From contig OX421506.1 in the NCBI GenBank assembly GCA_949126835.1, positions 24,823,301-24,887,300 of the forward strand: a stretch of DNA of 64,000 nucleotides, read 5' to 3'. Positions 1 to 11,363 of this stretch are shown one piece after another. A program made the position numbers and the translations under genes. The stretch is from Anisus vortex (taxonomy: Eukaryota > Mollusca > Gastropoda > Planorbidae). The notes under the pieces were generated by a model. It had not been told where the DNA came from and did no database searches. It saw only the letters and a program-made list of their open reading frames with translations. Within the stretch, counting starts at the first letter, position 1, and each line of letters begins with the position of its first letter.

Positions 1-228
1 TTGCAAACGATTGTATAATGTTTTATGAAACGTGTATTGTGTAAGTTAATAAAGTTACTTTTGCTGGAATACAGTGTTGAGAATCATACTGTGAGTAGTG
101 TACTGTTCTGTACAGTTTCGTGTTACATGTAAAAAACGCCTACAAAGATAAAGTAATAACAATTACACATGTGTAAAGTTACAAAAATGTCAGAAGTTAC
201 AATGGTTTCAGAAGTTATAGAGCGGTTG

Positions 229-1056
229 TCAAAAGAGTTGAGTCAACTGAAGCCCTGTCCAATACTTTACATTGTCGAACCAGCATCTCCGCTGACGGCC
301 TCTCCTACGCTCACCTTTCACCATGAGCTGGAGGATTGTTTTTGACAGGCTATTGTGCCGCAGCATATGACCGAACCATGTCAGTTTGCGCCATTTGATT
401 GTTGCCATAATGTTTTCTTGAGGGCCTGTAAATTGAGGATATTTTGTCCCACACAATATGCATTAGTCATGTGTTCTACGTAGGAGATTCGAAGTATTTT
501 TCTCATGCAATTATTTTTGAAAGCCTGCAATTGTTTTTATTTGCTGATAGCTGCGTCCAGGTCTCATATCCATACAGAACAATAGTTCTGACAAGGGCTC
601 TGTAAAGTCTGAGCTTTGCTGGGTGACCAATGCTTTTACTTGTCCAGACTGTGTTTAGGCGAGCCGTTGCAGTTCCAATCCTTGCTCGAATTTCTGAATG
701 ACAGCTTCCGTCTACAAATATGATTGCTCCTAGAAATAATTTACTTCTTCCAGTTGTTGTTGGTTAAATATGATGTTTGTATTTCTGGATTTTTGGTGTT
801 GATCATTTACTCTTTTCTGAGCTGATTTCCATTCTGCATGACCTTGCTCTATCTGCAAGCTGTCTGTGAGCTCTTGTAGCTCTTTGTTGCTCCCATCTAA
901 CAGGTCAATATCATCAGCAAATCTTAAATTCTTTAGGGATCTTGCCCCAATGGAGATTGATGGATGGTAATCATCGATTGTTTCTTGTATGATTTTTTCT
1001 ATGAAGATATATGGAATAGAACTGGCGCTAGGTTTTTTCAGTATGTTGGCAGCCAT
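229..1056 (-). pseudogene. LINE reverse transcriptase fragment (non-LTR retrotransposon)
   Basis: Two minus-strand reading blocks form one decayed LINE reverse transcriptase. The upstream block (1056-730) carries the catalytic motif C as FADDIDLL. The downstream block (456-229) carries the C-terminal thumb signature WRKLTWFGHMLRH followed by an Arg-rich stretch, typical of animal LINE proteins. Between them (about 725-460) translation continues with recognisable text (SIGHPAKLRLYRALVR) but needs a frame change and crosses stops. No endonuclease domain is present, so the copy is 5'-truncated. The clade cannot be assigned by eye. Dead as a coding unit. Confidence 0.8.
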
Positions 1057-1060
1057 CCAT

Positions 1061-2390
1061 GTTTAAACCATTAGATAGCAATCTTCTACATCACTAACAC
1101 CAGTAGCCCAGACAGATAAATCAGGGTGAAAGCTATAGTAAAGTTTTGTGTCATCGGCAAAGAATGTAAAGATGTGAGACTTGGTAGAGGTTTTATACTT
1201 TGTTTATAAAAAGTTGGGTTTTAAATTAAGTTTATATTCTTCCCACAAAAGAAGTGATAATGACTTTCAAATTTGTTAACATATCTGATTAAATTATGTA
1301 TCAATTGCTTCTGGAATTTATTGCTCTGTTCAATACAGTTTTGAAAGTATAATGTAATTTTCTATCTCGCATTTTTTTAGCAGATGACACAATCTTTTAC
1401 AATATTACGAAAAGCTTTATTTAGGGTAATTGGAGGGATGCATGTCTGCTTTTGACTCAGGTTTTCAGGAAGATTCTCAAATATTAAGGTATTATGTTGA
1501 AAAATAAAATACTTATGGAAACAAACGAAATATTCTAACCGCCACAAGCTGGACATCCAAGAATATTTTGAAGATGAATGTACGTTATGTTCATTGGTCC
1601 TTCTGTTCCCAATTGCTTTATAATATATAGTAATTGTTGCAATAAATGATCCGCTTTAATCTAAAATATATATACACAAAAAATTAAAGCATACATATAC
1701 ATTTTCTTCCAAAATAATTGATTTAAAAAGCCCGTAAGCTATATACTGCAACTGATGTCTCAAATGAGAGAGCAAGAATAAGCATCTGATAGCCTCTGAT
1801 AGTAAGTCTTTTGATACTCAAGTGAAGGCTAAATCTCTCTGACGTCCACCGATGCTCTAATGTTATTTAGCAAATGTAATATTATACTAACCTGGTTCTG
1901 GGTTACAAAACACAAATTATATAAGTAAGGGAAAAAAAGATTCAAAATGCACATCGCGTGTCTGTAATATACTAGGTTGACAATTAAACATTAAGAAAAA
2001 AATACCTCTAAAAAAGTATAATATGACAGTGTGCGATTTTGGGATACAAGCCCTGAGTATGGATATTACGTTAGTTGACGTACTCCTTTTAGAGATGTTG
2101 GGATTTATTGAAGCAATTTGCCCCATGTCAATGCTTTTACCTAAGTGTTGTAACATTTATCCTATTGACCATTGATAACCAAAATTTAAAATATAAAACT
2201 TAACTATTTCACTTGAAATTAAATCAGATATCATAATAGAAGTGACAAAAATCTTAATAAAAAAATTCATGTCAAAAATAAATGATCATTTTTTAAAGCA
2301 TGTAAATAATGTTTTTTAAATTTGCTTAAACAATTATATTTTTATAAAAATGAGAAACAAAGATTATACATAAACTACTTTGTAAAATAC
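1061..2390. other. No recognisable gene; AT-rich interval
   Basis: About 1.3 kb with no convincing gene. A weak minus-strand exon-like stretch at about 1890-1968 (after an acceptor-like TATATTACAG and ending at AACCAG before GTTAGT) is open in one frame, but it is too short and too AT-rich to call. The reading frame at 1917-2156 has no recognised domain. Confidence 0.5.
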
Positions 2391-2548
2391 CTTCGTTTTA
2401 AATGCATCGATGTGTGCTAATTGCAATAGTCCATTACAAAAAGCCCGGGCTTGTATTTGAATCTTACTGTCACAACCATTGTAAACAATACACATCTTTA
2501 AATCTGCTATAAAAGTGTTAAGTGTCTGTTCAGCACTAATAACATTTT
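2391..2548 (-). CDS. Candidate internal exon, unknown gene
   Basis: A 158-nt open stretch is bounded on the minus strand by a pyrimidine-rich acceptor (ATATTTCTTTCAG) and a donor (AACGAAG then GTATTTT). It starts in phase 1 and ends in phase 0, coding for about 52 residues with three cysteines (contexts KMCIVYNGCDS and RAFCNGLL). The composition looks like a secreted or extracellular helical segment, but I recognise no family. The entry phase would fit the end of the Ig-like gene at 29036. That gene lies 26 kb upstream across many transposons, and phase agreement has a one-in-three chance, so linkage is only a possibility. Confidence 0.35.
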
Positions 2549-3133
2549 CTGAAAGAAATATCAATTTGAAATCTATTTCAATCGATTAAAATTATTAAAA
2601 ATAGTTTTTATATGATAAAAATACATTTAGTTCACAAGAGGATTTTAGACATGTTTGGTATTGTTTAAAATTGCTTCCATTTTCCTGGTTGTACTTTACA
2701 GCCAGAAATAAAGTATGTTTTAAATGTGCGCTAATCTTATGAAAAGAAAAGAAAAAAAGATCAAACAGCTTGGAATGAGGCTGAAAAGAAAGTTAGAATA
2801 TATTGAGATCGGGAAATAGTCTATGTGCCATGTTTTAGCTCAATATGATAAATGGAAGTAGGTTAGCCGTTCGAAGATTTCGCCTCTCACAATCTCGGCA
2901 GTGGAAAAAGTCGGAAATTTCGATATAATGTATTCTTAGTGGCAACATTTCTACATGTAAAATTTCGGCTCAATAGGATGAGTTCAAATATGTCAATTAG
3001 CCTTTTAAAAATGTAGCTTATTGTCACAGATAAAGAAACTAAAACACATTAAAAATGTATGTATAAAGGCTTTAAATTCCGTATAAATCCAATAGATAAC
3101 ATAAAACAATGGATATAAAACACTAAATGGCCG
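2549..3133. other. No recognisable gene; AT-rich interval before the LTR element
   Basis: AT-rich sequence with no usable frame and no repeat that I could match elsewhere in the window. It forms the left flank of the LTR retrotransposon. Confidence 0.5.
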
Positions 3134-3494
3134 TGTGACCGTTATTTGTAAATACTATGTATACAACTCTCAGGGAGATCACATTATATACTAATAATCA
3201 ATAAACAAACTGCCGGCTTGTAGTAAAATGAGAACTCATTATTTAATGCAATTTATGTACAAGATGAATTCAAATACACAACAGTTTCTATAGCCTAGTC
3301 TAAACACGTCTTGCCACCACCAAATTCTAAGGTCGTCTCTCGTTATCTACAAATCTACGCTACGTTCAATCTAACTCCTACGTCATTGTTTCTATCGTAA
3401 AACGTCACTCGTTTATTCCATACATTAACACCGGGTTAGAGATTATACAAATTATGTCCCACTAAAACAACTATATATATTTTAAATCCTCACA
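3134..3494 (-). repeat. 3' LTR (in element orientation)
   Basis: 361-bp direct repeat with the same TGTGA/TCACA ends as 9654-10015. It adjoins the polypurine tract. Confidence 0.9.
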
Positions 3495-4884
3495 TTCCCC
3501 CATCGACCCTTTAAATTTGTCATACAAATTTCTAAACAAAAAATCCTTATCTCCGTCAAATACATTCATAAAATATATATTTCTTTAATCCTATGTCTTT
3601 AATCATATAATTATATAAATAATCATAATTATCTTAACATGCATATTAAAACCATGTTATGCAACATAAATAACATTTAACAAAACCACCGATTTCATTA
3701 ATAAATATTAACCAATATTAACCAATAACTAATAACACTAATATCTATGTCCATAATGTTTCAAAGTATATCCTGTCCTGTATTAATGAAATACACCAAC
3801 CAAATTATCAAATCCAAAAACACAACAGTTCATACTGGTCCATGTAATATCATTGCAACCTTCCTCTTCTGAACGTCCAACAACACATTCATTGAATATT
3901 TCATAAGTCTTTTGTAGATTATCCATCCTGTAGAGTTTGACCACCTTGATAAAATAGTTCCAATAATGTCACAACAATAATTACAATGCATTGTTCACAG
4001 ACACATCTCTAGAATTTACCATTGAATACTTCCATGAGCTGTCTGTCTATAAGCAATATAGTGTTGACATTAGTCATAAACCCAAAATAATGTACCATGT
4101 TATTCTTAAAGTGTTAATTTGTTGATTCCTCCATATGTTGATGACATGACCTTCATTCCGCGTTGACAATGTAAATGTACCTCAATAATGCGACGACATG
4201 ACCTCGATTCTATGTTGATAATGTCAATATACCTTGATATAGCGATGACATGACCTCGATTCCATGTTGATAATGTCAATATACCTTGATATAGCGATGA
4301 CATGACCTCGATTCTATGTTAACACCATAAATGTACTCTTCATGTGATGTCTTCATGTTTGCGTTTGATATGGTGTCCAAAAAAACTGTTCACGATAATG
4401 TGAGGACGTGATAGAACATCTCTCACTTACAAATGGTACGTTGTGCTTGAATCACCGTGCTTCAGTTGTAGAACCATTTCTCGTCCAGAACCTTTGGAAA
4501 AAATCAATATTTCATTAACACCGTATCTATACTTTATATTTACATGAAAAATAATTTTAACCGCGTTCCAACTGGTGATTACGTATTAAACAGCACACCT
4601 TAAACACCACATCCAGACAACAAATCAGCCAATATATTATCCACCACTTTAAACCATGAGTGTTTTCCATTTACTATTCACACAATATACCAAATTTATA
4701 GTATTGTTTCAACCCAAAAAAAATATTCTCAATTCCTGTTCCTCACCACTACAAAACTAGAATTTATATATTTTCCCAAGTTATAATTATACCACAAATC
4801 CATTCACCATTAACCATTCCCATGCATAGTCAACACCAAGTCAATACTTTGAAATAATAATTCAAAAATTACCATTTTTTTTTC
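3495..4884. other. 3' non-coding part of the LTR element with polypurine tract
   Basis: On the minus strand the run GATGGGGGAA (3504-3495) abuts the 3' LTR and is the likely polypurine tract for plus-strand priming. The rest is AT-rich with frequent stops in all three element-sense frames where I checked, apart from the 52-bp minisatellite. This is where a Gmr1-type element would be expected to carry RT and RNase H. Confidence 0.65.
4140..4347. repeat. Minisatellite, 52-bp unit, about four copies, inside the LTR element
   Basis: GATGACATGACCTCGATTC-type units start at 4140, 4192, 4244 and 4296, exactly 52 bp apart. The middle two are nearly identical and the outer two are degenerate. The array lies in the non-coding part between the integrase tail and the 3' LTR. 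Confidence 0.9.
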
Positions 4885-5244
4885 TTACAAAATCTTTGGT
4901 CTATCAGATTTAAACAAATACTCCTCACCAACTCCTTTAGTTTTTTTACTGATACTACAAGATGTAAACCTAACCAGTTCCTGACTCACCTTAATTCTTC
5001 TACTACCCTTCTCTGACATAATCTTAATCAAACTCCCACAATTACTTTCCATCACACCACTTACATCTTTTTCTCTTTGTAATAAAACTAATCCACAACA
5101 TATATTTTCTTCACCTTTAGCCATTTCCATCACTTTCTCTTTTTCATTTGTTTCTATCACCACAAACTTCACTTCATTTTTCTCAAAACACTCTCTACAC
5201 AACAACTTAAAATCATCTTTCTCCTTATGCCAATCTTCAATCAC
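4885..5244 (-). pseudogene. Charged C-terminal tail of the polyprotein in a shifted frame
   Basis: This 119-codon open frame overlaps the end of the polyprotein frame by a few bases in a different phase and has the same Lys/Glu-rich composition. Its first codon is GTG, not ATG, so it has no start of its own. The simplest reading is a frameshift in one original frame. No RT, RNase H, envelope or other domain is recognisable. Confidence 0.55.
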
Positions 5245-8200
5245 ATAACATATCCTGATTATCTATAATTGCCATTTCTCCCATCTGACAATCATCAATT
5301 CCCATATTGTCCTCCTGACAATCCTTTAGTACACTGTCCTGTACTGAATTACCTTTTAATACCCTTGTATCAACCTGGTCCAATATACACTTATCATTAA
5401 ATTCATTATGCACATCACTCATTTCTAAGTGTTTCTCTTTCTCAATCATTGCATGAACTATATTCTTATCTATCACTTCCAATGACTCTTTCATAGTAAT
5501 CACTGACTCTTTACTAATGATCTCTGACTCTTTTCTAATATGTGCCTCTTCTATTTGTATCCTAACTTCTCTTATGACCTTTAAGTCTAATGTTTCAAAT
5601 ATGACCTGTTCTTCTTCAAATATCTCCTTTGGCTTTTCAATAATAATGTTTGGTTCATCCAATATACTCTTACCAATATAATCTTCATTTAAGCTATTAG
5701 GTTCTTCCAATATGACTTTAAGTTCTTCACTTAAGATTTTTGATTTTTCATTTTCTATATCATCCTTCTTAACTACATCAACAACATCACATAAGATATC
5801 TTCATTATTTAAATCCATGATTCTCATCCCTATCTTCATTTTATTTAATTGAGAATTGTTTTCTCTTTCCTCTTCTTTTTTCTCAAGATTAATTATGTTC
5901 AATTTCCAATCTACCACAGATTTATCATTGGAAAAATAATCCCTCAAAAATTCTTTTTCTGTCTCATTCTTATGTCCCTGAAATTTTATTTTTGCATCAA
6001 TTCTCTCAAGCTGACCTCTTGAATTATTTCTATATATTAGTTCAAAAGGTGAAAAACCTGTACTATCATGAGTAGTTTCCCTATATGCAAATAAAATTGA
6101 TGGTATTGCCAAATCCCAATTCTTTAGATCCTCACTACTAACTTTTGACAACATTTCCTTAAGAGTTTTGTTAAATCTCTCACACATTCCATTACATTGA
6201 GGAAGATAAGGTGTTGTAAATTTCTGCTTTATTCCAAATGTTTCCATAAATTCTTTAGTCAATTTTGATGTAAATTGAGTTCCTCTATCAGATATTATCT
6301 CTTCAGGAAATCAAATTCTAGTAAATATTAAATATAATGCTTGCACTATATCTGTAGATTCAATTTTCTTTAATGGTACTGCCTCTGCATACCTAGAACA
6401 TATATCAATCAATGTAAGAATATATCTATGTCCTCTGTTAGACATAATAGGCATCAAACCAATGATATATATGGCCACCTTCTGAAATGGTCTAGTTGCA
6501 GTCACTCCTTTTTGTATAGGTGCATTGGTAAAATTACTTCCAGATTCTTTCATCTGACACACTTTGCATTGTTTAACAAATCTTTTCACATCTTTTGGCA
6601 TTTTAGGCCAAAAGTAATGTTGTATTATTCTGTTTTTAGTTTTGCCAACTCCCATATGACCAGCCAATGGTATAGAATGAGCATTAGTCATTATTTCTGT
6701 TCTATATTTATATGGTACAACTATTTGTTCCACTTGTCTAACATTTATGAGTATCTCTCTGACTAATAGTTGTATATCATTTTTCACTTTGCATACACTA
6801 TTCTTATTAGTAGTTCCTTTCTCTGTAGATTTGAATAGTCTATCCAATGTAGTATCCTCTCTTTGTTCCTTTTTGAATTTTTCCAAATTAAAGTTTTCAT
6901 TCAGTAATGATTCACTATCAACTGATGTGTCTTTTTCATTATTCACCATTGTCTGACTTTCTTCAGTATTGCTTGCTTTACATTCATTAATCACATTACA
7001 TTGTGCTTGATTATTATTAAATTCCCATGTATCTATTTCCTCTCTAGTACATTCTTTAACTGATTCAACATTTCCAATAATTAAATCAATTGGTGCATCA
7101 TTTATAACATGAGCCAGTACTCTACCTGTAATATATGGTGTCCTAATATCAATGTAGGCCAACCTCAATTTAATCACTCTTCCATCAAATGATGTACAAT
7201 CTGCTACCTCACCAGTGTATTGATTGGACTGAACATATTTGTGGTTTATTGCAATGACGGAAGATCCCGTGTCACGAACTGCATGAACTGGTATTAATCC
7301 CTCATATCCTGGAAAAAACTTTAATCCTTTGCTTCTTGATAACACAGCTCCACAATGATTCCTGTTCTGATTAAATCTGGAGTTGTGATCTCTTTGGTTT
7401 GTATATCCCTGAGATCTATTATTATTATTATTGTTTCCAGCAGAACTTGACCTTCTGAAGCAATTTCTTGCTATATTTCCATTCTTTTTACATATAAAAC
7501 ATGTCAATGTGTTATCTCTCTTATCCTTACAATCCTTAGTAACATGGTTATTTTTTCCGCAATTACCACACTTCATCTTGCTCCTTGATAATTGTTTTCC
7601 TCTTTGAAAATTATCATTGCCTCTAGCAAAGCATATTATACCCTGATAATCCTCTCCTTTAGAAGTAGGTGCCATGGGATGAGCTAATTTATAGTTCCTA
7701 ATCAGGTCAACTATTTCCTCTATAGTCTTGGGAGATCTCTCCTGAATAAATGCTTTGAGAGTCTTATCAAGTGAATATATTGCTTTATCTCTAATAATAA
7801 AAATTTTCAGTTCCTCAAATGATTTATCTATTTTAGCACATTTTAGTCATTTGTCCATAGCACTTGTCAATGAGTCAAAATAACTTTTTGGATCTTCATC
7901 CTTTGATAAAGTCATTTCAAAAAATTTCTTTCTATATGCCTCCTCTGTACTTCCAAAATGTCTTAACAATTGTTCCTTGACAGATGCATAATCGGATTGT
8001 TCCATACAAATTTTTGATGGAATATCTCCTGTAAAGGATTTTCCAAGTAGTCAAGACCAATAACATGAAGAAAAATTTTGTCTCTCCATTTCCATTTCCA
8101 TTTTTTTTAGAAATGTATCAATAGAACCATCCTTTTCATTAAATAATTGGAAAGTAAATCTGCACATGTTATTTATAATAGCCATTTCCTGGTCAACAAC

Positions 8201-8497
8201 AGGTCTAATGACTCCAATGTTTACATTTACAGTATTATTTTTAGCTTCTAATTCTAACTTTTTTAACTGAAAAATTATATCTTTCTCCTTTTCCTCCCTC
8301 TCTTTTTCTCTATCAATTTGTTTTAATCTCTCTAGCTCTTTCTCATCAGCTCTAGCTTTTTCTTTAGCCCTTTCTTCTCTTTCTAACTGCTCTCTATATT
8401 TTCTCTCCGCCCACTCATCCAATTCCTTACCAGCATATCCCAACTACTTACCACAACTTATATAATTTGCTAATATGTCCACTGAGGACCCCTCCAT
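5237..8497 (-). pseudogene. gag-protease-integrase polyprotein (RT absent), broken
   Basis: One reading frame runs from an ATG at 8497 to a stop at 5237, interrupted only by in-frame stops: TAG at 8444-8446 and TGA at 8051-8053, 7847-7849 and 6311-6313. In order it shows an Arg/Glu/Lys coiled-coil N-terminus, a SCAN-like capsid stretch (about 8050-7690), and two zinc knuckles near 7570-7460. The first knuckle is an intact CX2CX4HX4C; in the second the His is replaced by Asn. Next come a retropepsin with DTGSS (near 7270) and IDLIIGN, then, after about 100 residues, the integrase HHCC zinc motif (near 6680-6560) and the core. The later catalytic Asp (SDRGTQF) and Glu (CERFN) are present, but the expected first Asp is Tyr in AIYIIG (near 6470). 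A long acidic tail follows. No polymerase motif is seen between protease and integrase. Confidence 0.85.
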
Positions 8498-9637
8498 TTT
8501 CAATTAATAAATATATACCTACAACAAACTAATATAATTTAAAATGGAAGCAATATTGCAATATGCATAAAATAAATATCAATATAATAATCAATATATA
8601 TATAAAAATAAGAACACCACAGATAGTAGATGAGACTTAAGATTCACAAAAAATTTACTATGACAAATATATAAACAATATGATAACACTGTGCATACAA
8701 TACTATACAATCTAACATATATTATGTAATATACACTTATGAAAAGTCTTTTTCAACTAACCTGACTTACAGGGGCTTTTCAATAAGTGTATACACAAAA
8801 CTCCTAAAAGAAACTAATACATGCCAGTGATTTCACAAGAAAAATCTAGGCATATACTATACTACAACATAACGTATACACCAGTTTACTTATCTTAATA
8901 AACGCGTTCCTTTTCCTTCCCGTCTCCGAATCCAAGGTTCCAAATTCGAAACGATCCTCCACCACACAGGTTATTTCATCCCAAAGTCTTCGTGTGTTCG
9001 TTAATTCATAAGAATTACAATCCTTTCACTTTGTTGAAGTTTCTTAGACTTCCAATTCCACTTGACTTTTGCTACTCTACTGAACTGACTTCTAGTTCTG
9101 TGACTATTCTGAAGTATTCTTCTTTTCTCGAACCATATACTAGTTCTACGGAGATTCTCTTTTAAACTCTACACTTGACAAACTTAGCTTGTCCTATTAA
9201 ACACAGCTTTATTATTGTTTCAATAACTGTTACCACTTTCGATACTTTTAAAATGTATCCGAGACGCCTTTCAACTTCAGGTTTTCTAGTGGCCTTTTTA
9301 ACCGACTTGCTTGGTAACATACTTAAACTTCCGTTTCTATCTTCACGTACACCGTTATGTACTGGTAGCGCTTAGTTCCAAGAACGTGCTAGGCTATACT
9401 GTTCAACAGTCAAATTTTCTTTCTCGTCAAAATTTCTTCACATTTAGTTTTAGTCTTCTTTTAGTCATACGAAACGTTCATTTGCGGTATTCTTTAAGCT
9501 GTGCTTCACAATATATTGTAGGCTTTCTTTCCAATTGATTTTCAATAATATTCACCTTGATTCTCCTTCAACATTATCCGTTGATTTTCAATATCCCACG
9601 TTGGTCTTCCGAATTCACCTTGTGCTTCCGAATTTAA
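8498..9637. other. Untranslated leader of the LTR element
   Basis: 1.1 kb between the primer-binding site and the gag start, without a usable frame on the element strand. A strong splice-donor-like sequence (CCCCT then GTAAGTCAGG, minus strand, near 8770) lies in it, which would allow a spliced subgenomic RNA. That is speculation from the motif alone. Confidence 0.5.
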
Positions 9638-9648
9638 GTTGGGCGCCA
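9638..9648 (-). other. Primer-binding site
   Basis: Read on the minus strand, TGGCGCCCAAC lies five bases inside the 5' LTR. This is a common primer-binding-site form in gypsy-type and retroviral elements; I do not assign the tRNA. Confidence 0.7.
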
Positions 9649-9653
9649 AATAA

Positions 9654-10015
9654 TGTGACCGTTATTTTGTAATTACTATGTATACAATTCTCAGGGAGAT
9701 CACATTATATAATAATAGTCAATGAACAAACTGCCGGCTTGTAATAAAATGAGAACTCAATATTTAATGCAATCTATGTACAAGATGAATTCAAATACAC
9801 CACAGTTTCTATAGCCTAGTCTAAACACGTCTTGCCGCTAACAAATTCTAAGGTCGTCTGTCTTTATCTCCAAATGTACGCTACGTTCAATCTAACTCCT
9901 ACGTCATTGTTGCTTTCGTAAAACGTCACTCGTTTATTCCATACATTAACACCGGGTTAGAGATTATACAAATTATGTCCCACTAAAACAACGATATATA
10001 ATTTAAATCCTCACA
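9654..10015 (-). repeat. 5' LTR (in element orientation)
   Basis: 362-bp direct repeat, ends TGTGACC and TCACA, pairing with 3134-3494. It lies beside the primer-binding site, which identifies it as the upstream LTR for a minus-strand element. Confidence 0.9.
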
Positions 10016-10032
10016 CCCTGTAACAGCAGAAC

Positions 10033-10559
10033 TAGGGATGTTAAAACCGGTTATCGGTTCTATAAAACCGGTTTAAAACCGGATTTCGGTTTCCCACTTC
10101 CTCCACCCCCCGCGCAATGTCATAAGTCACATGCCGGAACAGCCAAATGTGCTTAGTTTTGTAGGTATATTTGAAAAATACTTCAAACTTAATTAGAGTT
10201 TGCAGGGCATTCAAGGGGTTGCATTTGTGTGAATACAAATGATTTTGTACTCTTTACCATAAAATTCTTTAGAACTAAAAAAAGTCTGGGCTAATTGATT
10301 AAAACCGATAATAGCTTTCAATTTTTCAATAGTGATAATCAAATTACCGATTATCGTTAACCATAATAATATTAAGAAGCATATGAAGAGGCATATATTT
10401 ATGGTAACTTGTAAAATAATGTGTTGAAAGAGTATCAAAAGAAGGTGTATTTAATAGTGCCGTTAATAATAAAGCACAGATGCAGTGTTTTGAAAATAAA
10501 AAATGGTTTTCGGTTTCAAAACCGGAATCCGGTATTCCGGTTTTCGTTGAACATCTTTA
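10033..10559. mobile_element. hAT-like MITE, 527 bp
   Basis: Termini TAGGGATGTT and, inverted, TAAAGATGTT are followed on both sides by AACCGG-rich subterminal sequence. The flanks AGCAGAAC (10025-10032) and AGCAGAGC (10560-10567) match at 7 of 8 bases. An 8-bp target duplication with a TAGGG-type end fits the hAT superfamily. No transposase frame is present, so it is non-autonomous. It sits 17 bp from the LTR element. Confidence 0.75.
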
Positions 10560-10598
10560 AGCAGAGCACAACACTATGAAAAGTATAAATATTGCCAC

Positions 10599-10909
10599 CA
10601 GTTCCGTATTTAGGATTGTGGGGGCCCTGTTCCTTAATTTATGTGGGGCCCCTCGTAGTCTCGCCCTGCCTTCCACATAGGGCCTACCTCAGGAAAGGGC
10701 CGTTCATTCATATTACATTCTGTAAAATCATACATTTTATGTTGGACGTAGCTTGTTTGAACTAAAGCGCTTTAAATTGTATGGGAATAAATGAATTTTA
10801 TTTTACATTTTCATCGAAATATGGGGATGTCACTCAAACATTTCTTTTTGGGATGTGTGGGGGCCCCTGTTCTAATGGAACATGTGAAACATGTTTAAAT
10901 ACGCCACTG
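10599..10909. mobile_element. hAT-like MITE, 311 bp, GGGGCCC-rich
   Basis: Begins CAGTTCCGTATTTAGGA and ends TTTAAATACGCCACTG, imperfect inverted termini of the CAGTGGCGTA type. Flanking octamers ATTGCCAC and ATTGCCGC match at 7 of 8. It has no coding capacity. Confidence 0.7.
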
Positions 10910-11167
10910 ATTGCCGCTCCTAATTGTGCGTTGCGTGCGTAGCGCATTTATAAGTCTTAAAGGCGGCATTTTTTGTATATCTATTGAAGGCAAATTACAT
11001 TATGGAAAGAATCGTAAATGTGTAAAAGCCTCTCTAGGCCTCTAATAAAGGTCTGCTTGTATACTAGTAGCTTTAAGATGCGTTTTATTTAGGACCTATG
11101 GCCTAGGCCTATAGCCGACTTAGGCAGTGTTTAGCATTCCGAGAAAACCGCGCGTGCCTTGTCCTAG

Positions 11168-11363
11168 CAGTGCCGTTGTTAGGGATTTGGGAGCCCGGGG
11201 GGGGGGGGGGGGGCTTGGCCTCTTTAGGGGCCCTTGCATTTTGATATTTAACATAATGAAATAAGAAAAAAACAATTCGGACATTACTTTGGGGGGGGGG
11301 CCCTCAAGTAGGGGATCGGTGGGACTTTCGAATTTGGACCCCCCTCCCCTAGATACGCCACTG
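11168..11363. mobile_element. hAT-like MITE with G-tracts (copy 1)
   Basis: Begins CAGTGCCGTTGTTAGGG and ends CCTAGATACGCCACTG. Flanks TGTCCTAG and TTTCCTAG match at 7 of 8. A second, clearly homologous copy lies at 44272-44458. It contains long uninterrupted G runs (near 11198 and 11290). Confidence 0.75.

Larger units (their letters stand above)
3134..10015 (-). mobile_element. LTR retrotransposon, Ty3/gypsy Gmr1-like, lacking RT and RNase H
   Basis: Two direct repeats of about 361 bp (3134-3494 and 9654-10015), beginning TGTGACC and ending CCTCACA, bracket 6.2 kb. The minus-strand order is 5' LTR, primer-binding site, leader of 1.1 kb, gag, protease, integrase, charged tail, 1.4 kb non-coding with a minisatellite, purine tract, 3' LTR. 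By eye the LTRs differ at about 22 positions (about 6%), so the insertion is not recent. I see no matching target duplication (GGCCG before, CCCTG after). The gag resembles the capsid region from which vertebrate SCAN domains derive. That region comes from Gmr1-like elements, which unusually have integrase before RT. Here integrase directly follows protease, consistent with Gmr1 order, but no RT or RNase H is found downstream, and 1.4 kb would be too short for both. The copy is dead. Confidence 0.85.

Noticed and set aside
6428..6956. Plus-strand frames of 112 and 69 codons
   Set aside because: Antisense to the integrase part of the LTR element; the composition is that of reversed coding sequence.
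5237..8497. Idea that the in-frame stops in the polyprotein indicate recoding, since three of four are TGA
   Set aside because: One stop is TAG, the integrase has also lost a catalytic residue, and the LTRs are about 6% diverged. Ordinary decay explains it.
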